Of a stretch of 64,000 nt of DNA, positions 23,901 through 37,238 are shown in pieces. Made by a program: the position numbers and the translations under genes. Source of the stretch: Xylocopa sonorina (taxonomy: Eukaryota > Arthropoda > Insecta > Hymenoptera > Apidae); NCBI RefSeq assembly GCF_050948175.1, contig NC_135195.1, positions 1,295,001 through 1,359,000 of the forward strand, in the 5' to 3' direction. The notes under the pieces are model-generated. The model did no database searches. It was not told the origin of the DNA and was given only the letters and a program-made list of their open reading frames with translations. The number at the start of each line of letters is the position of its first letter. The first letter of the stretch is position 1.

Positions 23901-25243
23901 AACGAATAAACAATTTTAAACATCGTTATCCCTCCAGTTATCAGAAATTTTTTACAACTTATGTATCACATGTATCATCAAATTTACAACAAATACGTCG
24001 CAAACGAGATTAGACCCATCAATATTTACCCTCTGACGAATATCAGCTGCTGTCTGACGAACTTTACGCTTAGCAGCTGGTGGGCGAGCGTCACGGAACA
24101 GTACATCGGACTTCTGAATTAACAACTATCGCCAGTATTTAATCGCGATATAACCGGAGAGTGGTCGAGCGGTCGAGCGCAGACGAAACGGGACAAATGT
24201 TGCATAGCCGTCCGACATCCACTGTTCCTAAGATGTAATTATTCACTGCTGAGTCGTTTATAATAATGACAAATGACTGTAGCTGCCCGTTCAACCTGTC
24301 CTTTGTGTCTCGCCCATTCAGCCGGTGCAGCGCCTCGAAATCGCCGTCCCGGTCCGACGATCCCGTCGCGCCTAACGATTCTTTAACTCCTTCGAACTCT
24401 GGAGAACACCGAATGCAGTCACTGTATTCAATTTTATCGGCGGAATCTCGTATCAGCGAGACGTTTCGTTCCATCGTTAGCTTGGAATGATCCCAGCTAC
24501 CCCGCGGCTGTAACGGATTAATTCCTGAACGGTTTATAAGGGATTATTGATAACAATGCGGCGTAACGACGTCGATCTCGACGGAGGATGTTGTTGAATC
24601 TTGTTTCTGTCGAACTGCAATTTCTCCCGGGAGGAGAAAGTGGATGTGCAAGATTAGGCGGTGTATACGTCGATATTTAAAATTATTGTTAATGAATCTT
24701 TATTAAATGAGCTACGTGTTATCGTCATGTAACATGTTACTAATTATTGGTTCATTTGTTACTTATACATGTTTAGTAAAGTTTGACGGTATTAATTGCG
24801 TTACTGCTTGCTACAATTTTATTAGTTAAACATTGCATTACTTTATTGAAATATTATAGCATCGTTCGGCTGTGGAATATATAATTATCTTTTAATATTA
24901 TTAGTAAACTGCTAATTTAATTATTGGTTAAAAATGTTTTGCGATAAGTACAACTCATGATTAATGTATAACTATTAGCAGATATTTAAAAAATGTCAAC
25001 CTCTTTCCCATGAAGGTGTATACTTTTTTTAAATAAAACTTGCAAGGCTCGAAGTTCTGCTCTCAAAAAGGATGTCCAATTGAGCAATAAATAAATTTGA
25101 TTTTCAGAAGTCGGGATGGGTTAATGACGATGGCGTCGTAAATGATGGTTCTAACCTAACTAATAAATAAGATCAAAATATTATGTCCATGGCGAAGATC
25201 GCGAAGCAAAACAAGACATTGTACAGACTCTGTTTTGGTCACG

Positions 25244-25378
25244 GATACCTTATCCGTGGTGTCGCATAAACGACATTGCGACGCGAGATATCTCGTCCGT
25301 AGAACTGTATTAATGACATTGTGGTTGCCAGATACGCATCTCGTTTGCAGGATTGCATTAACGACATCCTGAATGCGA
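25244..25378 (+). repeat. Imperfect 43-48 bp minisatellite, three units
   Basis: The units start at about 25244, 25287 and 25331. Each begins GATA, includes a CTCGT- or TCCGT-like core and a TTAACGACAT-like segment, and ends near GCGA or GCCA. A partial fourth unit may follow. The units are clearly related but diverged, so the repeat is old. Confidence 0.6.
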
Positions 25379-26976
25379 AATATATCGGCTATGATAGCGA
25401 AAGGGTTATCTGGACGTGACAGAACCAGGTTTATATCTTATTACATTTGTGTGTCATGACAATATACTGGCTTTCATTTGTAAATTGTTTGTAGAGCTCA
25501 AGCGTGTTCTATTATAGGGAATGATGGACGTTATTTTTTTATTAATCTTTCCGTTAATTATACGGTATTATCAGAAGTAAAACTGTTTTTAAAGAAACAA
25601 AATTATTATTCAACATGCTATCCGAATAAATTGGAGGAAATTGTCAAAATTAAATAAACTCGCTAGTTTTATATATTGTTACATCGTGTCAGAATTATTT
25701 ATCCAAAATATTCAATTTTTATGCGACGTTAAGTAATTAATCTCTAACGAACAGCAATCTATCCAGAATCATACAATTGCTACAATTAGAGACTTTGTTC
25801 TTTCGAAGATGATCTTTTCCGTTCCTGATACGTTTTATGAGAAAAATCTCTGACTTTGCTCTTTCCTTCGCACGGAAAGTATAAAACGAGATCGACCTTG
25901 TTTGTGTCTGGCTTTTAGGTGGAATCCAGGATGCTTTGATATCGCAACACCTTGATCGCATAGTCGTCAACGAAGTTTTCATTCCTCGAGGGTTTTTCAG
26001 CACGCTAGCTGGTAATACCCTGCTTTCTTTGAGTCGTTTGAAGCCCAGGAAGGTGATTATCTTGGGAGGCGCACACGAGAAAGCACCACCTAGCTGGTTA
26101 AGGGGGAAGGAGAGGAAGCGGCGGGAGAGTGGGGGGGGGGGGCATCTCCTCGTCTACGGGAAGATGGTATTTGAATTCGAATATGCGATGTGTAACGTGT
26201 AGATGGACAGGACGTCCGATTTACATTAGATTTACATTGCTATAGCTTGCCTTCATATATGAGATTGATACGACGCACGGCTTTGCTGGAAATCTCTTTA
26301 CCATAGAACCCCTTTCATTTTATACGAGAGGGATTTTCGCGACATGACAAAAACGTTCATATAAATAAAATATTCCAGTTAGTTTTATATTATTAGAATA
26401 GTTCTTCCGATAGGCGAAATTTATAATACAGTTTTAGGTTGAGTATTTATAAATGAAGCTCTCTTGGAGAAATACTGATTCGAACCATGATTTGGGGTGA
26501 AGTTACATCTGTGTATAATCCACTTTCAATATTCGTACATTCACGATTTTAATACCATAATAATACATATTTTGTAGGAAGAGTATGCTTTTCAAAAATG
26601 ATACTTATGTGTATGTTTGAACACAAAAGTATTAACGCGTATATAGAAAAAAGAACAGAATAAGTAACAGCTACAACGATATGTTTCAAAATCATTGAGT
26701 TATAAGTTTATTTAAATTTGTTTTAAAACCGTTATGTGTATGAAACTAATTAGACACGGTTTAACATTGAAGTGATCAGCAATTCTGTAGCTGTGATCTC
26801 AAATAAATTTATTTCGTTTCACGTTTAGTTAAAGAGAGGAAGAGGGGTTATTAAAAACCGTTTTAAGCTGATATTTAGATTTCAGGATAGAAATGGCATA
26901 ACTTTTTAAAAGTATTTATTCAAAAATGCTCGATTCCGAATAATATATTTTTCATCAGAATTCGTTTCCCCGTTGC

Positions 26977-26978
26977 AG
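26977..26978 (+). promoter_or_regulatory. Splice acceptor AG of the Dpr exon
   Basis: TTCGTTTCCCCGTTGCAG has a pyrimidine-rich tract and CAG directly before the codon for V of VSWVR. Only this junction gives the family reading frame from its first conserved residue. Confidence 0.8.
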
Positions 26979-27192
26979 GTGTCCTGGGTTCGCAGACGCG
27001 GCGACGAGCTACATCTGCTCACGATCGGGCTGGACACGTACGCAAGCGACTCGAGGTTCTCGTTAGCCTTTGAGAAGCCAAATGATTGGCGGTTGCTTTT
27101 GCGCTCGGCGACCGAACGAGACGGCGGGCTGTACGAGTGTCAAGTCAGCGCTCATCCCCCATTAATCAGGACTGTCCATCTGACCGTGTCAG
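26979..27192 (+). CDS. Internal exon, Dpr-family Ig domain (second half)
   Basis: The exon is 214 bp, i.e. 71 codons plus one base. It starts in phase 0 after a strong acceptor (TTTCCCCGTTGCAG) and ends in phase 1 before a consensus donor (CAG|GTGAGT). The product starts VSWVRRR, continues with LHLLTIG, TYASDSRF and DWRLLLRSA, and ends DGGLYECQVSAHPPL, then HLTVS. This is the characteristic second half of the first Ig domain of Dpr proteins, with the DxGxYxC motif supplying the second cysteine; the first cysteine must come from an upstream exon. Dpr proteins are neuronal surface receptors that bind DIP partners in synaptic wiring. The wording at YECQVSAHPP is Dpr-like, but I cannot name the paralogue. 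An exon boundary just before VSW is consistent with Dpr gene structure as I know it. Other exons were not found. Confidence 0.87.
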
Positions 27193-27194
27193 GT
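27193..27194 (+). promoter_or_regulatory. Splice donor GT of the Dpr exon
   Basis: CAG|GTGAGT is close to the ideal donor. The reading frame runs on only two codons past the exon before a stop (TAA at 27198-27200), which supports splicing here. Confidence 0.82.
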
Positions 27195-30100
27195 GAGTAA
27201 ATGTGTCTTTGTACCGTCGCGTGTATCTCCGACGGTAGCCGGAAGACCGACCGGTGCCACGGTGGTTGTCAGGGTCGAAGAGCAATGGCGGCCACCAAAT
27301 TCTAAGCCGTGCCTACCAGAATATATGCCCTTTGATCTGGCGACCTTGGTGTCGACGATAAATCAACCCACCGACCACTCGTACGCGCGGTAAATGCTCC
27401 AAGTGGGACAGCGCGCGATGGATCTGCGCTAATCAACCGTAACGAGAATTTGACTGGCACCCCGGCGATTATCGGTCGCCCGGTTTTCGTCGGGGAGTCG
27501 GGATAATGGATGGTTGCGATCGCGCTCGCGTGACTCTGACACTTTCGTCGAACCACGGCGAACCGTGCGCCCTCCTGCAGCAGTGCACGCATGTGGATTT
27601 CTTTAGTTACCGGTTATTCTTTGGAATTAGGACAATGTCATTTAAATTCCAATTTTTTATTCAACAACGAATTTCGAGTATCGTTAGGTAAGCAATTAAC
27701 AAGAGAAAAGTACAACGAACTAACGGTAGAAGAAGATTAAATTGTATTTGTAGCGAGTCTTGTAAAATAATAATATTTTCGCCTGATTCGTTCCCTCTTT
27801 TATACTAGTCAGATTTACTCGCACAGACATACACTTTATTGATACTTTTCCCGATTTGGCGGGGATTACACGGGCGCCATCAGCGTTGTTGGGCCCGCAC
27901 CGATTTTCGCGTGTGGTACGGCAAAGCAATGTGTCTGCTACCGCACGCGGTATCGCAAAGGCACGTACGTAGTGCAGAGATAACAAATAAAATATAATTG
28001 AGAGAAGTAGAGTTGGTAAAAAGATTAGAACGTTAAAAATGTTTGCTGTAATAAAAACTACTTGCAGTCTCAGGGAGAAATAAAGAAATTCTTAAGTAAG
28101 AGAATTCTAATTCAGTGAAATAATGTAATTAATAGGGAACCATATTACGCTTATAATTTCAAACAAAAATATCACTTATTTAGAATATAATTTAATTTCC
28201 AACAATTATGCCACGAACAGAATGGCGAAAAATGTTGAAAAATTTTCCTTAAACCTTATAAGAAGTTGAATGATACAAGTCTGCAAAATATATATGTAAT
28301 CTTTGGAATATAAATTGTTTCATTGGCATAACAGTACTTAAATTTTGAATTTTTGTTGAAAATATCCTAGACGTATTATACAATTTTATTACTCTGTCAA
28401 ATTTGATTACTCGCTGCGAAACATCTAACAGTAGCGGCATAACAATACTCATGGGACAAAGTGCCGCGTACGTTTCGCGTTTGTCCACGGCACGGGTCGG
28501 TGATAAGGGTGTAGGCGTTATTAAATATTAAATTAGAACATTTCCAGTAACCATGAGTGTTAGTTATTACATGTGGCAGTTTCACGGACTCGCAGTAATT
28601 TCTAGCTGTATCGTTCAAATTATGATCCTTTCAGCCATAATTAAATGCGGCAAATTGAAATACCAACGATGTCCTCTTGAACACGTCCATCTCGCTGGGT
28701 GTAATTAGGATTTCCAGTGGAATCGTGATAGTTTACAAACGATTTATAAGGAATTGAAACGTAGATATTATTTGTTGCTCGATTATATTATTTTGTTAAC
28801 TATTGCCCGATGAACTGAATAATAGTAAAATATGCTTATTTATTGCATACTCTCGAATTTGAGGGTTATTATAATATAACCGAATCGTTAATGTTGTATT
28901 CTAGAAAGTAGACAAAGTAAGAGCGAATACACGTTTCTAATGATAACTAAATGGAGGAAGAAAATTTATTGCTTGGTGAAAAAAGAAATTGGTAATGAAT
29001 ATAAATCGTAGAAGACGTTTATTAGCGCCATTCGAACGGTTAATGAGAGGAGCTGGCTCGATTCGCGAACAGTTGCATATTACGGTGTACCACAAGTTAA
29101 TCTCGCCGAAGGTAACAGGGCAAAAAGCCGGCCCATTATTCTCTTAATCTAGCCTTGCAAAGTATCTCGAGAAAGTTGGTCTGTGGATACATAATCCGTG
29201 GCGTTCTACGGAACATTGTCGCTGGACCATAAATCACGAAGGCTCGCGTCGTTAGGGTCGTCCTTGTCGTGGCATAATGGCGATCTTGGAGCTGTAACGA
29301 TGTCCTCGTGGCACTCACGAACCACCGCACATGCCCCCCTTAATTGGAGCCACGTCTCCTCTTTGCACCCTGCTTCCACTTTTAGCTTCTTTTTTTCACT
29401 TTGTATCTTCGCAGAAACATATTGGTTGTCCGGGAAATTGCTGGAATAACTTTCTCTAATAAATGTTGTCGCGGTATTCTCTTGGAGAATAAATTTGCAG
29501 TTTTTCAATGAAACAATTGTTTCTTTTTGCTACCTATAAAAAGACAAACAGTACTTTTAAACATAAATAATTAAACGTTTAATTTTGCATAAAAGTATGT
29601 TAAATAAATGCATAGACAAATTTTATAAATTGTGAAATATTAGAACTCTCTCACCAAGATAATTTTTCGTTATTCATCTGATTTACTATTTACCTGTGTT
29701 TACGGTGTATACATGAGTCTTCCTGCTTTCCAGGAAGATGAAGTTTATACTCAGTATTAAAGAGTAATTTTCTTGGGTTTTCAAATTCTACATCTTAAGA
29801 AGCGATTTCATAAACTTTTTAGACGAATTCTGAACATTCGTTAGTGGATTCTTGCAATGTGTTTTCAATATTATCAATTGCAATTGTGCTCAGTGTTACA
29901 ATAAAAGCTAACGGTAGACGATAATATAATAATATTAGAATGTATTAACGATTATTTCAATAATTTGGTCTAGAGTAATCTAGAGAAAGTGGAAAGACGT
30001 TCATTAATATTTCAATTTCGATTCTTTGATAAATTAAATTCCACTTGTTCGTGATGAAATATAAAATATCTTGGTAAAATATTACAAAAATATTACATGT

Positions 30101-31255
30101 TACATTATCCCCTAAACTGTTTTCAGCGTCATCTTTACTTGTACGCTCTCAATTTTAACAAAAAGACATTTCACGCCGAAAATTAATTCAGTATACGTGA
30201 TTTTACATCATAGTATAACAATCAGGCATAATAATTCGATCCAAGATTGGCATATTAATGGATACCAAATACAATAAGTAAAATTTAACGATGAATTCTC
30301 TTATGTTGTCGAAAAAGATCAATATCTCGAATCACCGTCTCTGTAAATAAAATAATATTTAGAATTGACACCAGACCACGTTTCAATCGTTGCCATAACG
30401 GCCCCGCAGCATCGATTTCGATTCGCCGTTTAATTAAATCTGTCGGGAGGACACAGTGCACGATAGCCGTTACGGAAAAATTGATGCCTGGTGGATGATT
30501 CGTTGCATAAGAAGTGAAATATGCATGAACGGTGAATCCACTCGTTCACGAAGCGAAGTCCCAAAGCGGGTCGTACGGTACACGTACAAAGGGTAGCGTA
30601 TATTCGCGGCCAGATTCAGCGACGCGTGCCGCAAAAGGGTGGTTTACGATGGCGGCCAGTAAAAAGTGTTCTGTTCAACAGCGCTACGTAAGGGTGTAAC
30701 GTCTTACTCCGACTCGCCCGTTAAACTTCACGTGTTCGTGGCCGAGGTTAATATCCCTTGACCCCGTTTCGCTTTCGTCTTCTTGGCTCCTTGGCCCTCG
30801 TGTTCCACCGGAGCTGTGGAAATGATCGACGCGCGAAATTACTTTTTACCATCGACACGACTCCTGGCACGATTGGATTCGTGATTTCGTTCAAGGGAGT
30901 AGGTTTTTAGGTTACGTTCCGATGCATTCTTGCAGTGGAAACGTTAATAGTGTTAGTAGGAAATTATAAACGGTATTATTTATGCTTCTGTCATCGTTGA
31001 GTACTGAAAGGGTTAATTTATACATAAATATACTTACTGCCTATAACCACGATGACTTTTCTACTATTTAAGATCTAAAGTTTAAATTTGTTAGTAAATA
31101 TACTTTCGAACGTTAAGTCAGTTTTTAAATAAAGGTTCATGAATACTACACTTTTTAGTAATATTCTGTTCATCCGCTAACAATTTATTGCCCTTTTTTA
31201 TACATAGTCGACTATTTTAAAGACGATATAACTATATAAATTAACTTGAATTACT
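27195..31255. other. Intron-like stretch downstream of the Dpr exon
   Basis: The first 400 bp after the donor are GC-rich with open frames on both strands, perhaps conserved intronic or regulatory DNA. Further GC-richer patches lie at about 27840-27960, 29040-29380 and 30380-30860. I looked for the second Ig domain of the Dpr protein and saw no convincing exon. Confidence 0.45.
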
Positions 31256-31373
31256 AAAGCGCGTTGCTTCGGGTTATTGCAAGCGTGATGATAAGAAGAA
31301 TGATAGACTCTGCCCCAGACGCGAGGATGTTAGGGTTAGGTTGGAAAATTGTATATACTGGAGGACCACCACA
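31256..31373 (+). repeat. Family A interspersed repeat, internally deleted copy
   Basis: This starts AAAGCGCGTTGCTTCGG and ends GACCACCACA, matching the two termini of family A. It keeps the CCCCAGACGCGAGGATGTTAGGG block and the TATATACTGG segment but lacks the central hairpin region. Confidence 0.65.
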
Positions 31374-34300
31374 CTATAATATAATTAGGACGATTTTATG
31401 GTACAGTTAGTCAGTATAGAGCTTCATCTTTTGTCAGGTTAAGCAGACCGGCTGCAACCAATATGTGGCACTTGAAGTAATTTCGTTTACTAGGGTTTAA
31501 TCTTGCCTCAGCAATTTCGTCGAGATTACCATAAAGTCACGTTCCGAAGGGTCTTTAGAATTTCGAATATTTTTAAGATTATAAGACGCGGACCTCTAGC
31601 ATTAGGGTCATCTTGACCTGGCAGAATTTCTGCGCCGCTGCCAAACTCCGCTTCCAAAATGTAACATGCTTTGGGCAAGCTGGAAGGGGATGTTTTTGGG
31701 ACTGTGAAGTATTAAATTAAGAAATCTTAAGTTAAACGTAAGGTACAATAGTCGGTGAGTTATTTCACGAAACATTGGGTGGTCCTTCGAAACATCGGAC
31801 TATTACCTAGTGTAATAGTCGAAGTGCGTGTAATCCGCCGACATTATACATTAGAGAAATATTTGCAGCTATACGTGCATTAATAAAAAGTATACTTAAC
31901 GTTTCAACAACCAACGTAACGTGTAACGCTTCATTGAGCTAGTACTAGATCATAATTTAGGTTATCGCTAAATCTAGCAGTTACAATTAGAAAATCAAAA
32001 AAAGAAAAGTGGAAGGTGTTGCTTTTAAAGGCATTAGGCGTTTAAAGTGGATGTTTTCATAACTCGTCCGGACACACTGAAAGTACTCCTGTTTGCATAA
32101 AGCTGGCCACTCGTCTTGTCTATATTCAAATGCACACAGCTGTTTAGGGATGAGCAATGCGACACGTTTGCAACGAGAGCGTGCAATTTCCAATTTCTCG
32201 CGGTTTACGTGCGAGAACTGCCTCCTTTGCTGGCTGGCTTTTGAAACAACCGCGGAAAGAACCGCCGTAAGGCTTATTGGTCCAGACAGCAGTAAAAGAA
32301 GTCTCGTTCCTTGTGCCTTTCCCCATGTAATCGTTCATGATAAAGCTTCCACTTTCCTGTGTATTTTTCCTTCTATCATCGTACACACTCTCCTTGTAAA
32401 GAACTATCTACGTTCCTGTTCGTGGGTTATACACGTGTCTGCTGAAACTGCAAATTTAATCTTACCCCTGGCATGCGGCGAAGTCGTGTGCTTCAGATTT
32501 CATTGTTGTTTTTAGTCATTAAATTTAGTCACTTAGTCATTTAGTTACCAGACTAACACGAGTCTATTCTTTTTTAACTTATTGTCCTTGTATTCTGAGG
32601 TATGACGTGCACCTTAATATATGTATAACAGAGTCTTCGTAGAAGAATAGACTTGGACTGATTTCATTCTTTACATTTTCGGAGGCAAACTGATACGAAA
32701 CCTTTATAAGATTAAAAAGTGGTTTCTTCTTTTTTTTTCTCTCTTTTTTCTTTTATTGTCAAATAAATCTAGTATCGCAAGATCAGATTCAGAAAAATGA
32801 ATAATTATTTAGAATTTGTTTCTCGCTGTCGTTATTACTAGGTACAATGTTTATCGCAAACTAACTGTTGTTTTTCTTTTTTTTTTTTGTTTGTCCACTA
32901 TATCGCATTACATTTCTTAAACTATTGATATTGACCACAGTCACGCATCTTTTAACGCATACGCATTTGCTTACAGCTTTCGCATCGGCTTTTTACTTAT
33001 CCCTGCAGTATGTAATGTAATTGTAAACGTTGTTGTTTTCTGTTCTGTTCAAAAAAGTAATGTATATTATGAAATTAATAAAAATATAAAGTTGAGAGCA
33101 TTTTAGTAATTTTAGAGCGGAAAATTGTTAATCGTGCTCGTACGAATTATGACTTTCTGTTTCTCTTTTCTATGTGGCTCACTTTTCTTCCTTATTCGTT
33201 GATATCTTTCTTTATTTAGATATTTTTAATTGATACATTGAAAAAGGAATACAAATTTTGCGCAACAAATTGTTCGTAGCCAGTACTCGTGTATCTGATA
33301 TTCGCAAAAGAGTTATTCATGAAAATAGGAATTGCAGCTCATTCCTTCAGTCTTAAATTACTAAATCCTTTTAATACCTCCATTAGCATAAGCCTCGCAT
33401 GCAATTGCACAACCATTCTCGATTTTAATTCGAAACGATAGGATTTACTAAACATTTGCAGGATTCCACTTGGAGAAGGATTTGATCGATGATTCCAACT
33501 ATTTGTGGACGTGCTATCACGTCTGACTAGGTGTGCTGAGAAGTGACAAGTGAGATAAATGTAGCGTGCAACTTTTGATATTAACCTTTTAGCTCGTTTG
33601 TATTTTCTTTTTTTTCTATTGTATTACTAGTTGTAAATATTCGTATTATACGTACTACTGCGCTACTACATTTCAATTTTTTTTTTAGACATCGTGATAA
33701 ACGAATCCCGACGTCTGACGTATTGACCGAGTTTTTTTGATCACGTTAGCTCCAATTAATGAATGCTATATGCATTTTCGACATAGCATAACAATTTCAT
33801 TTGCTTTCCTTACTTTAATGATTTTAAACATAATAGTTCTGCGCGTTCGGTATCAATTATACTTAAGCAATACGTAAATTATTTTAAAAAAGGCACTATT
33901 CGTGATGACTTTGTTTACTTAATTGTTTGAACTTAACGATCATATATGTGTTAAAAGATGAATCAATGAACAAGAACTACGTGTTTAGTAATTCTTCGAT
34001 ACCCGGATTGTTAATTTATCGAATATAATAGAAAAGATCTCTCTTTTATATAATTGATTAACAAAAATAATTCACCTATTCTTAGTCGTACAAAGTATCT
34101 ATTGTAAAGGTTCACTTATGGCGTATTTAGACGTGTCATTTTGTTTTTGTTGACAACGCGATTGATTCAAGAAAATTAAAAGTGAAATGAACCTTGTAAA
34201 TTGAGGTTGAAATTCTCACCAAGTAGTATATTAATTGAAATACACGTTCGGTTAAAAGTATTCGATCAGTTTACAGTGCGTTTTTTAGACGCTGAATTTC

Positions 34301-34699
34301 ATTGAATCAACAATATTGTTCGATTAAAGCGAACTGTGCAATATCGCTTGGTACGTACATTTAAACTTTGGAATAGGTTTCTGCGACGCGGTCACCTACA
34401 CACAACAGAATGGTGTCCTAATAACATTTTGAGATGCAGTCCTTCTATTGAAAGTCGAAGAGCGTGCGAGTACATTTCCCGTGACGCGCAATTTCAGAAA
34501 CTATAATGTCGAATGGTAGCACTGGTCGATTTGTGCACATCTATACGGTTATTTCTTTCGATTTTACTTTTTTGTTACTTCTTTGAAAAGCCTTAATTGC
34601 TATTATTCTGACTTGATTAGCATCTCTATTAAACTATTTCATAAATAGTATAATAGTAATACAATAACTCACTGATACTAATAACTCACTAATAAAAAC
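31374..34699. other. AT-rich non-coding stretch
   Basis: A 140-codon plus-strand frame at 32093 overlaps an 80-codon minus-strand frame, and neither is recognisable. T-rich runs lie near 32726-32760 and 32874-32890. A short imperfect repeat of ACTAATAACTCACT precedes the LINE at about 34650-34695. Confidence 0.45.
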
Positions 34700-34703
34700 A
34701 ATC

Positions 34704-36739
34704 CCATTCGACAACGATCACAACGCACTAAAAATAACTATAAGCATACAAGACCTATACAGCATAGAAACAACCACCGAACAAAAAGAAATACAACTTC
34801 AATAAGGTAGACTGGACCAAATTCAAAAGAACAGTAACAATAGCATCTAAAAACATAAGAATCCCAACCAATAAAAACCTCACGAATACAGAAATTCACG
34901 AAGGAATAGGAGCACTAGAAACAGCAATTAAAAACTCCATAAACAAAAAAATTAAACACTTACAAAAAGAAAAAGCATAACACTAACATAACAATATCGG
35001 ACGACGAAACCACCACCACCTAAATCACCTAACGACGACCTACTAAAGACTACAAAACACAAAATAAACGAAGAATTTTGAAAAATCAGCCAGCCAATCG
35101 CAACAAACCACGCACAACCCCCCCCCCCCCCCCCCCCCCCCCCACATAAACAACATATTCGGAAGAAAAAACCCCAGCTCAATAGAAACACTTCAAATAA
35201 GCGTTACAAGCAGCAAACATAGACGACTCAAAATTACAGACACTAAACTCAAAATGAACATAATAGGAGCGCGCTTCGAAAGAATACACAAACAAAATAA
35301 CGCTGAAAAACAAATTTATCAATGAAACAAACAATAAAATATCTTACAGCTTCCACTCAATATATCCAATCTAATACTCAAAAAGCTACCACTAAGATAC
35401 ATGTACCCATACACAACGATATTTAACAACGCTCTCAACAACGGATACTTCCCTGATAAATAGAAAACGACGAAAACAATAGGTATAAAAAAAGAATAAA
35501 GGTGGAAAACAGCCTAACAACTACAGACCAATCTCAAGTCTCCTACCAAACATAAGCAAATTCTTCGAACGAATAATTCTAAAATCTATAAACAAACACA
35601 CGGACGAAAACCAATTAATATCCACATACCAATTTGGATTCAAACACAAAACATCCACCATCCACGCAATAAACACTCTGACCTCACACATAAACGATGC
35701 ACTAAACAAAAATCTATGCGTAAGCGCCAGTCTTCTAGACTTAGAAAAATCCTTCGACACAGTCTGGCTAGACGAACTACTATGCAAACTGCACAAACTC
35801 AAATTCCCACACCAACTGACTAAAATCATATATAACATGACACAGGGCAAAACATTCATCATATACACTCAGAATAAAAAATGGACTACAACAAGGAACA
35901 GTTACATCACCCACTCTATTCAACATTTACACAACTGTTTCCCTTAAACTATTCTCAATAAACGACGATCTAGTAATATATTCCATAAACAGAAACACCA
36001 CCACAATACAAAAAACTTTACAATCTCTATTTAAAAAATAGACATCTACTTCTCAAACTGGAAACTAAAAATAAATACCAAAAAATGCGAAACCATTCTT
36101 TTCACATCCAGAATACAGGATACAAGCACAGACACAAGAAGAAAAACTGGACAAAATTCCAGTTAATAGACAAAAAGAAATCAAATACACCCATCACACG
36201 CAAAAACACAGTCAGATACTTAGGACTAACGATAGACTCCAAACTAAAATACTTCACTCGTATAGAAACACAACTGAACAAAACTAAAAACGCATTTCAA
36301 AGCCTAGCCAGACTATTTCATTCGAAACACCCAAACAAAATTGAATAAACAAGTGGAATAACATACCATTAAATACAGCAAAAATACCCAGAATAGACAC
36401 ACATATCATAAAACTATACAGAAACTATTATGCAAAAATAAAGAACACGCATCAGAACTATTCAAAAAACACCTATCGAACACCAATCAAATAAGAAAAG
36501 CAATGATCCCAGAATACATCCACCCGGAACTATTCTTTATACTCGACAAAAATGACCACATAACAAACACAGATAACATTCCAATAATATATCATGTACT
36601 AAGAAAAAACAACACCAAAGCCATCAACTACAGACCAACGAAAGAAACAGCCAACCGAAACAACAAACAGCTAAAATATTGCACACAAATCTCAAAGGCA
36701 GACAAAACACACTCACCACACAAAAATACAAAATAATGG
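34704..36739 (+). pseudogene. LINE ORF2 (endonuclease end plus reverse transcriptase), broken
   Basis: Recognisable pieces in order: the end of the endonuclease (DNDHNAL, about 34712); a linker (DWTKFKR, about 34808) typical of the region before RT; NNYRPISSLL (about 35515), the RT fingers motif; LDLEKSFDTVW (about 35735), RT motif A with its aspartate; then a frameshift near 35880; GLQQGTVTSPTLFN (about 35885); INDDLVIY (about 35960), where FADD has decayed to INDD but the DD remains; a stop near 36040; and YLGLTIDSKL (36220-36250), the thumb motif, within the 87-codon frame 36085-36348. A C-terminal fragment follows at 36503-36736. Multiple lesions make function impossible. Confidence 0.82.
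35118..35143 (+). repeat. Poly-C tract (26 C) inside the LINE
   Basis: A run of 26 C is seen directly. It shifts the LINE reading frame and probably arose by slippage. The glycine-rich minus-strand frame over it is an artefact. Confidence 0.9.
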
Positions 36740-37238
36740 TGGTTCACTGCGGATAACATCGCAACACTAACACACGCATAGAACCCCTAACAAACTAAGC
36801 TAACAACTACAATGAATGTAAATATTTGTAAATACTTGCATATAGAATAGAATTAAGAACATAACTTGAATAGCGGATAAGATAAAATAGAAATAGATTT
36901 AAGATTGAAATGTAATCATAAGTAGTAAATCATAAGTAGACTAAGCCTAGATTTAAGACACATGTACGCGCTGTTTGTATAACCTTCGCCGTATATCTAA
37001 ATTTTGGGCGTCAAAAGAAAAATTCCAAATGTACAATATAGAACATACTAATTAAGAAAAGAAAAAAACAAATATATCAACAAATAGACGACCCGTAAAC
37101 CAAAGCAAGTCGACGAGTGCTAAGAATAGCCAAACGACTAAGGATAAAGTATAACATAAAATAAGTTAGCTTTAAAGCGTTTATATAACTTTCATAAATG
37201 TAATCCCCGGCAAATCTAATAAACGTATTTAAAAAAAA

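Larger units (their letters stand above)
22376..26976. other. AT-rich stretch upstream of the Dpr exon, probably intron
   Basis: This contains a single transposon-like end at 23772, an imperfect minisatellite at 25244-25378, a 12-G run at 26131-26142 and a GC-richer block at 24160-24480. Open frames of 111 codons (minus) and 74 codons (plus) in that block are unrecognised. I found no upstream half of the Ig domain here. It may lie outside the window or be too short for me to see. Confidence 0.45.
34700..37238 (+). mobile_element. Jockey-like LINE, 5'-truncated and decayed
   Basis: This stretch is strongly A- and C-rich on the plus strand and encodes fragments of a non-LTR retrotransposon ORF2 in shifting frames. 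It begins at the end of the endonuclease domain (DNDHNAL, like the SDHNP motif), passes through the reverse transcriptase and ends in a 3' tail of A residues (37231-37238) after AATAAACG. Frameshifts, stops and a 26-C homopolymer interrupt it, so it is dead. Assignment to the Jockey group rests on the order and wording of the RT motifs. I see no target duplication. Confidence 0.85.

Noticed and set aside
24139..24490. Overlapping 111-codon minus and 74-codon plus frames, considered as the missing upstream Dpr exon
   Set aside because: No Ig cysteine or Dpr-like wording; neither frame ends in a phase-0 donor that would join to VSW.
32093..32515. 140-codon plus-strand frame
   Set aside because: No recognisable motif, overlapped by an antisense frame, no splice or conservation evidence.
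34952..35191. Glycine-rich minus-strand frame
   Set aside because: Produced by the 26-C tract and antisense LINE sequence.
35521..35868. 115-codon minus-strand frame
   Set aside because: Antisense to the LINE reverse transcriptase, whose motifs read clearly on the plus strand.
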